Positions 17,997-27,955 of a stretch of DNA of 64,000 nucleotides are shown here, piece after piece. The notes under the pieces were generated by a model. It saw nothing but the letters and a program-made list of their open reading frames with translations. It did no database searches and was not told where the DNA came from. The stretch lies in assembly GCF_030812915.1 (NCBI RefSeq), contig NZ_JAUSTQ010000004.1, positions 203,978 to 267,977 of the forward strand. The letters run 5' to 3'. The DNA comes from Alkalibacillus salilacus. Lineage in GTDB: Bacteria > Bacillota > Bacilli > Bacillales > Alkalibacillaceae. The number at the start of each line of letters is the position of its first letter. Within the stretch, counting starts at the first letter, position 1. The position numbers and the translations under genes were made by a program.

Positions 17997-19151
17997 ATGA
18001 CACAAAATGAATCCCTAGCACCATTGAAGCTATTTTTATTTTCTTTTTACGCGACACATACTATCATATTAAGCTACATACCGCTCTATTTGCAGGATTT
18101 AAATTTATCTGGAACCGAAATTGGTTGGGTCTTAGCAATCGGGCCACTAGCAGCCCTGATTTCCGAGCCATTCTGGGGTTATATTAGTGATAAGTTTAAA
18201 ACGGTTAAAAGAATTGTGGTCTTATTATTAGCCATATTACTTCCTGTCAGTATGGTCTTTTTCAATGTTTATAGTTTAGTGCTTATCTTATTATTTGCCT
18301 TTTTACTTTATTTCTTCTCGGCACCGATTACAGCATTTGGAGATAGCTTATCGCAAAGACGAGCAGATGAACTGCATATTTCATTTGGGTCAATAAGAAT
18401 GTGGGGATCAGTCGGCTTTGCGGGATCATCTCTAATTGTTGGTCAGTATTTAACATGGTCAGGCATCGAAAACATCATCTGGCCGTATTTGTTATTCGGA
18501 GCTTTTGCCTTAATCGTCGCGTTCAGATTAACTGATGCTGAACCTGCGAAAGAATCCGTTAACCTGAAAAGTGTTAAACAACTATTTAAAAACGGTAAGC
18601 TCATGACATTTCTCGTCTTAATTATGTTCATCACCATCACACACCGTACGAGTGACAGTTATATTGGTATTTATATTGCAGAATTAGGTGGGACGGAAAG
18701 TTTGGTTGGGATTTCTTGGTTTGTCGGCGTGATTAGTGAAGCAGCGATTTTTGCTACGGCTGGCTATTGGTTCCGTAAGTATAAAACGCTATTCTTCATT
18801 ATAGCTGCTGGCCTTCTATATACGATTCGTTGGTTTCTATTCGGGATTATCCAAGACCCTTGGATTGTCATTGCGCTTCAGTTTATGCACGGTTTAACAT
18901 TCGCTGTTATGTACTTAACGGCTTTCGATTATATCACTCGACTCATCCCAAAAGTCGTCCAAGGTACAGGACATTTAATGTTCCACACCGTCTTTTTCGG
19001 CGTTTCTGGTATCATCGGCTCCCTTATGGGCGGTTCAATCATTGATTACTATGATGCGAATATGCTTTATACGATATTAGGTTTCTTTGCTTTAGTGGGT
19101 ACAGTATCCCTCTCGATTTATCATTTGATTTTAGAGAAAAGAACCGCTTAA
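17997..19151 (+). CDS. MFS transporter (YwbF-like, MFS_1_like family)
   Basis: 384 residues and about twelve transmembrane helices. Features of the phenylpropionate-permease/YwbF group are seen: N-terminal FSFYATHTIILSYIPLYLQ, GPLAALISEPFWGYISDK (the MFS signature loop between helices 2 and 3) and FGSIRMWGSVGFAG. Substrate unknown; nucleosides or sugars are carried by distant relatives. GGAGAG lies 5 bases before the ATG. Monocistronic with a terminator behind it. Confidence 0.82.
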   Translation: MTQNESLAPLKLFLFSFYATHTIILSYIPLYLQDLNLSGTEIGWVLAIGPLAALISEPFWGYISDKFKTVKRIVVLLLAILLPVSMVFFNVYSLVLILLFAFLLYFFSAPITAFGDSLSQRRADELHISFGSIRMWGSVGFAGSSLIVGQYLTWSGIENIIWPYLLFGAFALIVAFRLTDAEPAKESVNLKSVKQLFKNGKLMTFLVLIMFITITHRTSDSYIGIYIAELGGTESLVGISWFVGVISEAAIFATAGYWFRKYKTLFFIIAAGLLYTIRWFLFGIIQDPWIVIALQFMHGLTFAVMYLTAFDYITRLIPKVVQGTGHLMFHTVFFGVSGIIGSLMGGSIIDYYDANMLYTILGFFALVGTVSLSIYHLILEKRTA

Positions 19152-19192
19152 TTCAAACTAACCAAAGTAACTGTGTTGAAGAACTTAAAATT

Positions 19193-19233
19193 GTGAAATC
19201 CCCTTCTTATGATTTAAGAAGGGGATATTTATT
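19193..19233. terminator. Terminator between MFS gene and yndM-like gene
   Basis: AAATCCCCTTCTTA and TAAGAAGGGGATATTT form a stem around TGATT with T-rich flanks on both strands. Confidence 0.8.
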
Positions 19234-19240
19234 ATTCTTT

Positions 19241-19828
19241 TTACTCTTTTCGTTGGTCGAAGTCATCTGGATTTAGTTCATCAGTTATATCATCATTGTT
19301 TCTTTCATTAATCGGCCGACCTGTTTCTTCGTCAAAGTCATCTGGATTTAGTTCATCTGCCAGTTCTTCTCTCGTCTTTTCTTGCTTAATCCGTTCTCTT
19401 TCGCGTTCATAATCAGGAGCCAATTCATCTGACACCTCCGTCTGTAATTGCTGTGGTCGCCTGTGTTCTGTTCTACTCTCCGGCTCGACATCATGTTCGT
19501 TGAGCACATACAAATGAAAAAATACTTCAAATACAGTAATCCCAAACGCCGCAAATAATGATACTTCAAACAGCGGTACACCAATAGTCATCATACTCAA
19601 CATAAAATAAACGACCATAAATGACAGGATAAAATCCGAGATCGTCGCGACAGTATTATTAGTTCGTAATAAAATGAGTAAATCCCCGATAACATACGAC
19701 AAGGCACCCAAAATGACTGTTATAAACAAAACATCGTCGAATGTGACTGGATAATTTGTACCTAAGATGACATATAATAATAAAAATGACGCAACCGCTT
19801 TTATCAGCAATAATTTGATGTGGTTCAC
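19241..19828 (-). CDS. yndM: YndM-family membrane protein (DUF2512) with acidic repeat tail
   Basis: 195 residues. The first 115 form four transmembrane helices with the DUF2512 pattern (IKLLLIKAVASFLLLYVILG, ALSYVIGDLLILLRTNN). The rest is a hydrophilic tail with three related units: DELAPDYERER, DELNPDDFDEETGRP and DELNPDDFDQRKE. The tail is presumably cytoplasmic or extracellular and very acidic. Function of the family is unknown. The last two repeat units are also near-identical at the DNA level, so they arose by recent duplication. AAAGGAGTGAAATAA precedes the ATG. Confidence 0.82.
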   Translation of the reverse strand: MNHIKLLLIKAVASFLLLYVILGTNYPVTFDDVLFITVILGALSYVIGDLLILLRTNNTVATISDFILSFMVVYFMLSMMTIGVPLFEVSLFAAFGITVFEVFFHLYVLNEHDVEPESRTEHRRPQQLQTEVSDELAPDYERERERIKQEKTREELADELNPDDFDEETGRPINERNNDDITDELNPDDFDQRKE

Positions 19829-20013
19829 TTTATTTCACTCCTTTCGTTGCGATTAGTTTGCATTGTACCTAGCAAAATATACATGGAGTGATTGACAATT
19901 AACCACTGTTAATCGCAAACACCATTTGATTAATGACTTGATACTAATAAAAAGACGACACATCATCGATTATGACGTGACGTCTTAAGGAATAGAGATG
20001 GTTTTAATTTTTG

Positions 20014-20218
20014 GTTCTGTTAAAGTTTAGTATAGATTTCAAATGATGCTGCATTGAGTTGTTGAATTGTGAGGAGCGAAGGTGGCAACTCCTGCGGGAA
20101 AAGCACGAGTCTCGAGACCCCGCAGGAAGCGCTTTTCTTCCGAGGAGGCTCGAGCCGTGCCCGTGGAAAACGTCCACCGAAAGCGGATCACAATATCAAC
20201 AACGGACTTTAATAAAGC
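20014..20218. repeat. Structured Bacillaceae-type intergenic repeat (MITE-like)
   Basis: The 410-base gap between yndM and phoU holds a G+C-rich block unlike its surroundings. Inner inverted repeats GTTGTTGAATTGTGA (20058-20072) and TCACAATATCAACAAC (20188-20203) enclose CAACTCCTGCGGGAAAAGC, GAGACCCCGCAGGAAGCG and CGAGGAGGCTCGAG. Outer TTAAAGT (about 20019) and ACTTTAAT (20207) are also inverted. From memory, near-identical blocks are scattered in many Bacillaceae genomes; I cannot count copies here. It could be a miniature transposable element or a structured RNA. No coding content. Confidence 0.65.
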
Positions 20219-20247
20219 TTAATTTTTACTTAGCATGATGTTCATCA

Positions 20248-20904
20248 TTAGTCATTCAAATCATACACTTTACCTTTTACCAAATAGATAATACCTTCTG
20301 AAATATTCGTCGTATGGTCAGCAACGCGTTCTAAGAAACGACAAATAAAAGCTAATTGTGTGATTTGAGCAATTTGCTCGGGATGTTTTGCCATCATTTC
20401 CATTAGTTCTTGAACAATCTTTCCATACATTTCATCTACTTGATCGTCGGTGTCGGCTACTTTTTGCGCTTGGACCAAATCTTCTGAAGCATAAGCATTT
20501 AACACATCTTCTACCATCTCTTGGGTGATCGTTGCCATACGCGGTATGTCCTCTAGTGGCTTAACAAGTGGCTCATCACCTATCCGGATGACTGATTTCG
20601 CAATATTGACGGCCAAATCGCCAATTCGCTCTAAATCTGTTGTGATTTTTAATGTAGAGACTAAGCGCCTCAAGTCAGATGCTAATGGTTGTTCTTTAGC
20701 AATCAACCAAATCGTCTCTTCATTAATCGTTTCTTCTAGATGATTGATTTTGTCATCTTCGTCAATGACTTTAAGTGCCTGATCAACATCTTGATTTTGT
20801 AAGGCTAGAATGGATTGATTAATCGCCTTTTGTGCTAATTGACCCATCTCAACTAACTGACTATTCAAATGATCGAGTTGTTCAGTAAAATTCTCTCTTA
20901 CCAT
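20248..20904 (-). CDS. phoU: Phosphate uptake regulator PhoU
   Basis: 218 residues forming two repeats of a three-helix PhoU domain with the metal-binding E/DxxxD motifs (ERIGDLAVNIAKS in the first, ERVADHTTNISEGIIYLVKG in the second). PhoU damps Pst transport and phosphate signalling at the membrane. Last gene of pstSCAB-phoU, 19 bases behind pstB, with GGAGGTGCAAAGG before the ATG. Length is usual. Confidence 0.95.
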   Translation of the reverse strand: MVRENFTEQLDHLNSQLVEMGQLAQKAINQSILALQNQDVDQALKVIDEDDKINHLEETINEETIWLIAKEQPLASDLRRLVSTLKITTDLERIGDLAVNIAKSVIRIGDEPLVKPLEDIPRMATITQEMVEDVLNAYASEDLVQAQKVADTDDQVDEMYGKIVQELMEMMAKHPEQIAQITQLAFICRFLERVADHTTNISEGIIYLVKGKVYDLND

Positions 20905-20923
20905 ACCTTTGCACCTCCGCTAT

Positions 20924-21709
20924 TTAGCCGAATCGACCCGTAATATAATCTTCTGTACGTTGATCAGACGGATTGGAAAATAGTTGGTTCGTATCATCAT
21001 ATTCGATTACTTCACCATTTAAAAAGAAAGCTGTTTTGTCTGATATGCGCGCAGCTTGTTGCATATTATGCGTGACAATCACAATGCTGTAGTCCTCTTT
21101 TAATGACTGAACTAATTCTTCTATTTTCAAAGTCGAAATCGGGTCTAATGCGGACGTTGGCTCATCCATCAAAATGACATCAGGTTCAATTGCCAGGGAT
21201 CTAGCGATACATAGACGTTGCTGTTGACCACCTGATAAACCAAATGCATTCTCGTGAAGACGATCTTTCACTTCATCCCATAAAGCCGCACTTTTGAGTG
21301 ACTTTTCGACAATGTTATCAAGCGTTTGCTTATCCTTAATACCGTGAATTTTAGGGCCGTAAACAATGTTTTCGTAAATCGATTTCGGGAATGGATTTGG
21401 CTTTTGAAACACCATCCCCACATCTGTTCTTAACTCCTCGACTTGATATTTAGGGTCAAAGATATTCTTGTTTTTATAGTTAATTGAACCTGCCATTTTA
21501 ATGCCAGGCACCATTTCTACCATACGATTTAACGATTTGATAAAGGTCGACTTCCCACAACCAGATGGGCCAATAATAGCTGTGACTTGATTTTGTGGAA
21601 TATCAAACGTCACATCTTTCAAAGCATGATCTTGACCATACCAAAGATTGAATTGATTAACCGAATAAATTGCATCATGTTTAACGGCTGTTTGTTGTGC
21701 TTGTGTCAT
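20924..21709 (-). CDS. pstB: Phosphate ABC transporter ATP-binding protein PstB
   Basis: ATPase of the high-affinity phosphate importer, 261 residues. Walker [10 protein letters not shown], the signature LSGGQQQRL, Walker [13 protein letters not shown] and the H-loop VTHNM are all intact, as is the PstB-type insert [12 protein letters not shown]. An upstream TTG (21715) is open, but AAGGAGG spaced 9 bases from ATG 21709 supports the latter. Sits between pstA and phoU in the operon. Confidence 0.96.
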   Translation of the reverse strand: MTQAQQTAVKHDAIYSVNQFNLWYGQDHALKDVTFDIPQNQVTAIIGPSGCGKSTFIKSLNRMVEMVPGIKMAGSINYKNKNIFDPKYQVEELRTDVGMVFQKPNPFPKSIYENIVYGPKIHGIKDKQTLDNIVEKSLKSAALWDEVKDRLHENAFGLSGGQQQRLCIARSLAIEPDVILMDEPTSALDPISTLKIEELVQSLKEDYSIVIVTHNMQQAARISDKTAFFLNGEVIEYDDTNQLFSNPSDQRTEDYITGRFG

Positions 21710-21723
21710 ATACAATAACCTCC

Positions 21724-22602
21724 TTAGTAACGCTTCGAGAACTTATTGCGAATATAGATCGCAACCGAGTTCATGATTATTAGTAAGAATAAGAGAATCA
21801 TAATACCAGAGGCCGCGACAAAGTGGAACTCCTCCTGGGGTCTTCCTGTCCAATTAAAGATTTGGATTGGCATGACTGTAAATCCGTCCCACACATTCTC
21901 AGGTAGATAAGCAATAAATGTGAGTGCTCCGATCATCAGTAACGGTGCTGTCTCACCAATCGCACGTGATAAAGCCAAAATACTCCCCGTCAAAATCCCT
22001 GGAATCGCAGATGGTAAGACAATCCGACGAATCGTTTGCCATTTACTAGCTCCCATGGCGAACGATGCTTCATATTGATCATTCGGGACTGATCGAATCG
22101 CTTCTTGGGCCGCAACAACAATAATAGGTAAGATTAATAGACTTAGTGTTAATCCACCCGCCATAATACTGCGCCCCATTTCCATTAACCGGACGAAAAA
22201 GGTTAAACCTAATAACCCGAATACGACAGACGGCACACCAGCTAAGTTAGAAATATTCATCTGAATAAATCGTGTAAATCTATTGTCTTTCGCGTATTCT
22301 TCTAAATAAATCGCTGTCCCTACACCTAAAAAGACGGATACTGGCGCTACAATCACCATGAGCCACAAAGAACCAACAACGGCTGCCTTAAATCCAGCTT
22401 CTTCTGGAAAACGAGAAGCAAAGCTTGTTAGGAAGTTCCAGTCTAAGTGAGTAATTCCTTGCGATACGACTCGTATAATTAATGCTCCTAATACCAGTAT
22501 GCTAAATATAATACACATGAAGAAGATTGCTTTTAACAACTTATTTTGAAAGGTTCGTTTACCCATTTTACGTTGAATTAACTGTTTATCGATTGATGAC
22601 AT
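21724..22602 (-). CDS. pstA: Phosphate ABC transporter permease PstA
   Basis: Membrane half of the phosphate channel, 292 residues, six helices. The EAA-loop region [23 protein letters not shown] (in part) contacts PstB, and the last cytoplasmic helix follows [15 protein letters not shown]. Starts directly behind pstC (adjacent coordinates), so translational coupling is likely. Stop lies 14 bases before pstB. Confidence 0.95.
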   Translation of the reverse strand: MSSIDKQLIQRKMGKRTFQNKLLKAIFFMCIIFSILVLGALIIRVVSQGITHLDWNFLTSFASRFPEEAGFKAAVVGSLWLMVIVAPVSVFLGVGTAIYLEEYAKDNRFTRFIQMNISNLAGVPSVVFGLLGLTFFVRLMEMGRSIMAGGLTLSLLILPIIVVAAQEAIRSVPNDQYEASFAMGASKWQTIRRIVLPSAIPGILTGSILALSRAIGETAPLLMIGALTFIAYLPENVWDGFTVMPIQIFNWTGRPQEEFHFVAASGIMILLFLLIIMNSVAIYIRNKFSKRY

Positions 22603-23532
22603 TTAGTATTCCTCCCTAAACTTACGGGAAATGTATTGGGATAATAAGTTCATGAGTAACGTAAACACAAAGAGTGTCATGCCGACCGCATAAATACTGT
22701 AATAAATGGTGGAGCCGTATCCTGCATCTCCAAGACTAACTTGCACAATATAAGCGGTCATTGTCTGAATCGATTCCGTTGGGTCTGCTGTAAATTTCGG
22801 CGTCGAACCTGCTGCTACAGCAACAATCATCGTTTCACCAATCGCACGTGAGATTGCTAAGACAAATGAAGCGACTACTCCAGATAAAGCGCCTGGCAGC
22901 ACTACTTTCAAGGCAACTTCAAGACGTGTTGCCCCCATCGCAAATGCCCCTTCACGAATATGATTAGGCACCGCTCGCATCGCGTCTTCAGATAACGATG
23001 CTACCATTGGAATAATCATAATCCCTACAACAATTCCCCCACTTAATGCATTAAAGATTGATAAATCAGAGAGAAATAGATTTTTAATTAGTGGTGTCAC
23101 AAATGTTAGGGCAAAGAAACCATAAACAATAGTAGGAATCCCTGCTAACACTTCTAAGATAGGTTTAACCCTTCGACGAACCTTTTCTGTCGCATACTCA
23201 CTTAAATAAAGCGCTGCGCCAAGTCCAATAGGTATAGCTACTACCATCGCAATCGCCGTGATTAATAAGGTACCAGCAATTAACGACAATACCCCATAAG
23301 AAGGATCCGCTTCATAAAATGGATACCACTCAGTTGAAGTGAAAAACTCAACAATACTTACTCTTTGGAAGAACGTCACCGTTTCCACGAGTAGTGTGAT
23401 CACAATGCCAATTGTCGTTAACACAGAAATAATCGCTGTCATAAGCAAAACAATTGGAATGACTTTCTCCATGATACTGCCTATATTTTTATTTGATTGT
23501 TTCTCTTGGATTAACTCTCGAGTTGATTTCAT
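22603..23532 (-). CDS. pstC: Phosphate ABC transporter permease PstC
   Basis: Partner of PstA in the phosphate importer, 309 residues and six helices, with [12 protein letters not shown], the EAA loop ([20 protein letters not shown]) and [14 protein letters not shown]. It follows pstS after a 95-base gap that contains a long hairpin. AGGAGTATGCTAG precedes the ATG. Confidence 0.95.
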   Translation of the reverse strand: MKSTRELIQEKQSNKNIGSIMEKVIPIVLLMTAIISVLTTIGIVITLLVETVTFFQRVSIVEFFTSTEWYPFYEADPSYGVLSLIAGTLLITAIAMVVAIPIGLGAALYLSEYATEKVRRRVKPILEVLAGIPTIVYGFFALTFVTPLIKNLFLSDLSIFNALSGGIVVGIMIIPMVASLSEDAMRAVPNHIREGAFAMGATRLEVALKVVLPGALSGVVASFVLAISRAIGETMIVAVAAGSTPKFTADPTESIQTMTAYIVQVSLGDAGYGSTIYYSIYAVGMTLFVFTLLMNLLSQYISRKFREEY

Positions 23533-23562
23533 CTAGCATACTCCTCAACTGTCTTAACATAT

Positions 23563-23601
23563 AAACGAATATAAAGAGGGTAATCCTCCTTATATTCGTT
23601 T
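23563..23601 (-). other. Intercistronic hairpin between pstS and pstC
   Basis: AAACGAATATAA(A/G)GAGG pairs with its complement over 12 or more bases; no T-run follows on the minus strand. It probably attenuates or stabilises the upstream pstS message, as binding proteins are needed in excess of permeases. The structure is seen; the role is inferred. Confidence 0.7.
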
Positions 23602-23627
23602 GATCAAGATCTGTGTTAAATGATTTT

Positions 23628-24599
23628 TTATCTCAGACTATCAATCTTTCCTTGTGCCTCTTGATAGTGATCTTCAGTAAAACCAACATAACCAACTTCT
23701 TCAGCTAACGTTCCTGCATTGTCTAACGTGTACGTTAAGAAGTCATAAACTGCATCATTCTGTACTGATTCATTCGCAACATAAATGTACATTGGGCGGG
23801 AGAGCGGTTCATACTCGCCTGATTGTATAGTTACTTGACTTGGTTCCACAGCTTCGCCATCACCATTAACAATCGGTACAACGTTTAAATCTTCTTTATT
23901 TTCAAGGTAATAAGCGTAACCAAAGTAAGCAATGCCATTCTGATCCCCTGTAACTCCGTTTACTAAGACGTTATCATCTTCAGATAAAGCTGCATCACGT
24001 TTAATTTGATTTTCGCCTAATACAACTTCACTGAAATAATCATAAGTGCCTGAGTCTGTTCCTGGACTGAAGAATTCAATTTCTTCATCTGGCCACTCTT
24101 CATTCACGTCAGACCATGTTGTGACATCAGAACTTTCAGACCATATTTGCTTTAATTGCTCAATGGTTAACTCATCGACCCAGTCGTTTTCTTCGTTTAC
24201 CACAACTGATAAACCGTCTAATGCTATTTCAATTTCTGTGAAATCAATACCGTTTTCTTCAAGTGCACTTTTCTCTTCTTCTTTAATTGAACGAGATGCA
24301 TTACTAATATCTGTTTCACCGTTGATGAATTTCTCAAATCCACCACCACTTCCAGATACACCGACTGTTACGCGTATATCTTCATGTGATGACTGAAATT
24401 CCTCTGATACAGCTTCCATTATTGGAAAAACGGTTGATGAACCGTCAATAGCAACATCACCTGACGTGGTTTCAGCTGCCTCACTCGTATTCTCATTAGA
24501 ATTCTCACTCGATCCGTTGTCACTTCCATCACCATTTCCACATGCAGCGATTAAAATTAACGCTACCAACATGAATAAACTCAACATTTTCTTTTGCAT
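23628..24599 (-). CDS. pstS: Phosphate-binding lipoprotein PstS
   Basis: Extracellular phosphate receptor of the Pst importer, 323 residues, lipid-anchored. The signal MQKKMLSLFMLVALILIAAC has the lipobox with Cys20, followed by a Ser/Asn-rich linker. The binding loops are GSSTVFPIMEAVSEEF, GSGGGFEKF and SPGTDSGTYDYFSEVV. First gene of the operon, behind a PhoP-box promoter, with GAGGGGGTTTTGAACG before the ATG. Confidence 0.96.
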   Translation of the reverse strand: MQKKMLSLFMLVALILIAACGNGDGSDNGSSENSNENTSEAAETTSGDVAIDGSSTVFPIMEAVSEEFQSSHEDIRVTVGVSGSGGGFEKFINGETDISNASRSIKEEEKSALEENGIDFTEIEIALDGLSVVVNEENDWVDELTIEQLKQIWSESSDVTTWSDVNEEWPDEEIEFFSPGTDSGTYDYFSEVVLGENQIKRDAALSEDDNVLVNGVTGDQNGIAYFGYAYYLENKEDLNVVPIVNGDGEAVEPSQVTIQSGEYEPLSRPMYIYVANESVQNDAVYDFLTYTLDNAGTLAEEVGYVGFTEDHYQEAQGKIDSLR

Positions 24600-24682
24600 C
24601 GTTCAAAACCCCCTCTTATTATTCATAAATGTTTGAACAATTTAAGCTTATAACATGATTCAGAAAAATAACATTAAGTGCG

Positions 24683-24710
24683 TGTAAAGGTTCAGTAAAG
24701 GTTTTGTAAA
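24683..24710 (-). promoter_or_regulatory. PhoP box upstream of pstS
   Basis: On the minus strand TTTACA, TTTACT and TTTACA are spaced exactly 11 bases apart, the direct-repeat pattern bound by Bacillus PhoP~P. They lie about 85-110 bases before the pstS start, so phosphate starvation is the expected inducer. Confidence 0.85.
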
Positions 24711-24743
24711 GCCATTGAAACACCTGATGTGGCGCTGTTCTCA

Positions 24744-24782
24744 CAAAAAAACCTTATGAGTATCGAAACTCATAAGGTTTGA
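24744..24782 (-). terminator. Terminator of nhaC
   Basis: AAACCTTATGAGT and ACTCATAAGGTTT pair around ATCGAA; TTTTTTTG follows on the minus strand. Confidence 0.9.
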
Positions 24783-24795
24783 TTAGTTTTAAATT

Positions 24796-26217
24796 CTATG
24801 AGGATGAAACAGATGGATCCATGTTAGAAACAACCTCTGTTTGGCGTTTCATCGAAATACCCGTGAATCCGTAAATAATGGTGATGATTGGACAAAGTAA
24901 GCAGAAGAATGCAAACGGAAGATATGATAATACGGGAACGCCAAGTACACTCGCCATAAACACGCCACTAACACCATAAGGAATTAATGGATTTATGACT
25001 GTACCACTTGATTCCAATACTTTCGATAAATGTTTCCCTTCATACCCCATTTCCTGATAACGACTTGCATACGCTTCACCTGGTAAAATAACCGACATGT
25101 ACTGCTCACCAAGTGTTAAATTGATACCTATACCTGTCAGAACTGTTGAGAGCACTGCTTTACCACGTGTTTCTACCCAGTTATGGATTGCAGCCATTAA
25201 TGAGTTAATAACGTTTAACTCAGACAACATGCCCCCCATTGATAACGCGAGTAATAGTAAGGAAACTGCCCACATCATGCTTTGAATCCCGCCACGATTA
25301 ATGATCGAATCAACTTGCTCATTGCCTGTCGATGTTTCGAAACCTGCTTGGACCACTGTCATCCATTCTGAGATATTGACTGATCCCACCTGTAATACGA
25401 GCGATGCGAGAAAACCACTAACAATTCCTAACAAAATCGTCGGAATCGCTGGCAACTTTTTCACGGCAGCCAAAAGCATGAGAAGTGCTGGAACAATGGC
25501 AATCCAATGTACTGTTGTCTCAGTTTGAAAAACCTGTATTAATGACTCAACTTGACTAATATTAGCTTGTGTCGAGTCAAACTTTAAAAACACAAAGGCT
25601 AGTGCTGTGATCACAAATGCAGGTATAGTTGTCCACAGCATGTGACGAATATGCTCAAATAAATCAACTTGACTCACTGATGATGCTAAGTTCGTCGTAT
25701 CAGACATCGGGCTCATCTTATCACCGAACATAGCCCCCGAAACAATCGCTCCTGCAGCCATCGCTAAATTCACATCAAGCGCTGTTGCAATCGCGATGAA
25801 AGCGACACCAATCGTTGACACCGTTGTAAAAGAACTGCCGACAAACACAGCAATAATTGATGTCACAATAAATACGCTCACTAAGAAATAATCAACCGAA
25901 ATAATATTAAAACTGTATGTAATTAATGTCGGTATTGTTCCAGACTTCATCCAAACAGCGATTAATACACCAATTAGTAAGAAAATAATCACAGGCACGA
26001 TTCCTGATTGCACGCCCTTGACCATCCCGTTCTCAATCGATTTCCATTCAAATCGCCGTAATTTTCCCCACACGATTAATCCCATGATAATGAATAGAAT
26101 CGGCACATGCGGATCAGCGCCAAACGATACTAACGACACCCCTATAATCGCTAACATCGATAATAAAATTAAAGCCGCTTCCCAACCTGGAATACGAAAA
26201 TCATGTTTATCTGCCAT
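24796..26217 (-). CDS. nhaC: Na+/H+ antiporter of the NhaC family
   Basis: 473-residue carrier with about eleven to twelve helices. The family core VSGAMFGDKMSPMSDTTNLA is intact, as are GIGINLTLGEQYMSVILPG and SSGTVINPLIPYGVSGVFMA. Members exchange Na+ for H+ or, like MleN, couple malate and lactate exchange to ions; the substrate cannot be told here. In a salt-adapted organism Na+ export is the likely job. AAGGGGAGTTC precedes the ATG. Upstream sequence has a short direct repeat CTTAAACG CTTAAACG near 26250, possibly regulatory. Confidence 0.88.
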   Translation of the reverse strand: MADKHDFRIPGWEAALILLSMLAIIGVSLVSFGADPHVPILFIIMGLIVWGKLRRFEWKSIENGMVKGVQSGIVPVIIFLLIGVLIAVWMKSGTIPTLITYSFNIISVDYFLVSVFIVTSIIAVFVGSSFTTVSTIGVAFIAIATALDVNLAMAAGAIVSGAMFGDKMSPMSDTTNLASSVSQVDLFEHIRHMLWTTIPAFVITALAFVFLKFDSTQANISQVESLIQVFQTETTVHWIAIVPALLMLLAAVKKLPAIPTILLGIVSGFLASLVLQVGSVNISEWMTVVQAGFETSTGNEQVDSIINRGGIQSMMWAVSLLLLALSMGGMLSELNVINSLMAAIHNWVETRGKAVLSTVLTGIGINLTLGEQYMSVILPGEAYASRYQEMGYEGKHLSKVLESSGTVINPLIPYGVSGVFMASVLGVPVLSYLPFAFFCLLCPIITIIYGFTGISMKRQTEVVSNMDPSVSSS

Positions 26218-26414
26218 TATGAACTCCCCTTTATAAACTTAATTACTTAAACGCTTAAACGCTTTTATCTAAAAAAGTATTTAAACTGTATCATACATGA
26301 GTAACATAATTCCTGTCAATATATTTTTTTAGATTAGTGTTAAGCCCTTGAATCTACTTTTTATTCCATTCGTGATAAGATGAATCTAACAGGAATTTAT
26401 AAAGGTGGGGTAAG

Positions 26415-26975
26415 ATGAAAAGTGAAGAACAATATTTTAATGAAGCTGAATCGATTCAAAATTATATGGAAAACATGAGCCAATTAAAAGACAAAAGCTA
26501 TAGCGTCTATGAATCTTTCACATTACCTGATGAAGAGTTAGCTAATACATTACGTAAACAATCCCTTCATTTTCTTGTGATCACAGAAGACTGGTGCGGG
26601 GATGCTATGATGATCAATCCAATTATTCGCCAAGTGGCTGAAGCAGCTAATATCGACATGCGCGTCGTTTTACGTGACTCAGAGCCTGAGCTAATCGATC
26701 GTCATTTAACCAATGGTAACCGCTCAATCCCAATTATTTTAATCCTTAATCAAGACGGTGAAATGATTGGTAAGTGGGGACCTCGCTCTCCAAAAGCACA
26801 GGCACTTGTTGATGAATATGCTGCGGCATTACCTGACAAAGATGACCCCGAATTTCAAGCGGCCCAAAAAGATATGATTAAAGCCTTAACACATCGTTTC
26901 ACGAATGACGAAGCTTTATGGCATGATGTGTATGAGAGCTTTAAGCAAACCGTTCAAGATAAACAAAGTCGTTAA
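26415..26975 (+). CDS. Thioredoxin-like protein with a WCGD active-site variant
   Basis: 186 residues with a thioredoxin fold. VITEDWCGDAMMINPIIRQV replaces the usual WCGPC, keeping only the first cysteine (Cys61), followed by the cis-proline segment NRSIPIILILNQDGEM. Such single-Cys members of the Thioredoxin_9 group are common in Bacilli and of unknown role; they cannot form the CxxC disulfide. AAAGGTGGGG precedes the ATG. Ends in a bidirectional terminator. Confidence 0.8.
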   Translation: MKSEEQYFNEAESIQNYMENMSQLKDKSYSVYESFTLPDEELANTLRKQSLHFLVITEDWCGDAMMINPIIRQVAEAANIDMRVVLRDSEPELIDRHLTNGNRSIPIILILNQDGEMIGKWGPRSPKAQALVDEYAAALPDKDDPEFQAAQKDMIKALTHRFTNDEALWHDVYESFKQTVQDKQSR

Positions 26976-26987
26976 TACTGATAAACA

Positions 26988-27028
26988 AAAAGCCTGGACG
27001 ATTTCAGTATTGAAACCGTCCAGGCTTA
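26988..27028. terminator. Bidirectional terminator
   Basis: AGCCTGGACG(A)TTTCA pairs with TGAAACCGTCCAGGCT around GTAT, between convergent genes. Confidence 0.9.
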
Positions 27029-27032
27029 TAAA

Positions 27033-27551
27033 TCAGTTTTTGTTACTAACAATATTCTCTTGAAGCAACCCCATCATAATCACATCGCAGTATTGACCAT
27101 TTATGAAGAAGTGTTGCTTTAGGAATCCTTCTCGCTCAAAACCGACTTTTTCATAAATGTAAGCTGCTTTTTCGTTCGTCTGAGCCACATACAAAAACAA
27201 CTTATGTAAGTTTAGTTGATTAAATCCATAATCGATCATTAATTCTGTCGCACGTGTCGCATAACCATTGCCTTGAAAAGCTGGATCAATCATAATCGCA
27301 AATTCCGCATGACGATGCCGCCAATCAAGATCAAATAACCCTAAGTACCCGATTTTCTCCTTACCATGATATAAGATAAACGACCGATGTGAATCTTGTT
27401 CAAGGTTAGCCTCGTATGATTTAATCATTTGCGCTTTCGAAGCATAAGGTTCTTCAAACCAATAATCCATGACATCTGAGTTGATTCGCATTTGATATAG
27501 AAAATCAAGATCGTCTTTTTGAAGTGGTTGAATCGATAATTGTTCGCTCAT
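27033..27551 (-). CDS. GNAT N-acetyltransferase, SpeG-like
   Basis: 172 residues with the GNAT fold: acetyl-CoA binding loop AFQGNGYATRATELMIDYGF, HKLFLYVAQTNEKAAYIYEKVGF, and the C-terminal beta strand. Closest recognisable pattern is the diamine/spermidine N-acetyltransferase SpeG (YxxxNGxYxDVxxMG-like ending FFINGQYCDVIMMGLL). Polyamine substrate is an inference; it could equally acetylate an amino acid or protein N-terminus. AAGGAGTTGTACTA precedes the ATG. Confidence 0.82.
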   Translation of the reverse strand: MSEQLSIQPLQKDDLDFLYQMRINSDVMDYWFEEPYASKAQMIKSYEANLEQDSHRSFILYHGKEKIGYLGLFDLDWRHRHAEFAIMIDPAFQGNGYATRATELMIDYGFNQLNLHKLFLYVAQTNEKAAYIYEKVGFEREGFLKQHFFINGQYCDVIMMGLLQENIVSNKN

Positions 27552-27716
27552 TAGTACAACTCCTTAAACTTTTCTACAAAAATGTCACCTATTTTGTTTT
27601 ATACTATAATAAACATCATATCATGGGATAGATTAGGTTATCACGTTTTATTCCAAATTATGTTATAATAATTCATACTATTAAGACAATCATACATCGC
27701 AATGGGAGCGATATCT

Positions 27717-27923
27717 ATGGATAGTCATTTAACAAACGTATTCAATCGCATCGGCATATTAGATTTAATCTTTTTAATCCCAATGCTTTTCTTATTCGCG
27801 TATTTGCCAGACGATCATGTTTGGAGTGTTTTCGTGAACTTAGTCATTGTCGTGTTTTTTAGTTTCGGATTGGCAATGGCTTTTCATGCCACAATGGATT
27901 ATTTCAAGAAAAGAGCTAACTAA
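27717..27923 (+). CDS. Small membrane protein, 68 residues
   Basis: Two hydrophobic helices (LIFLIPMLFLFAYL and VFVNLVIVVFFSFGLAMAF) and a basic C-terminus (YFKKRAN). ATG 27717 is 8 bases behind GGGAG; an earlier in-frame ATG at 27702 lacks a ribosome binding site. I do not recognise the family. It is followed 32 bases later by another tiny membrane ORF that is broken by a stop codon, so the two probably formed one unit. Confidence 0.65.
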   Translation: MDSHLTNVFNRIGILDLIFLIPMLFLFAYLPDDHVWSVFVNLVIVVFFSFGLAMAFHATMDYFKKRAN

Positions 27924-27955
27924 ATAACGTCTTATTTAGTGTGAGGTGACTTAAT

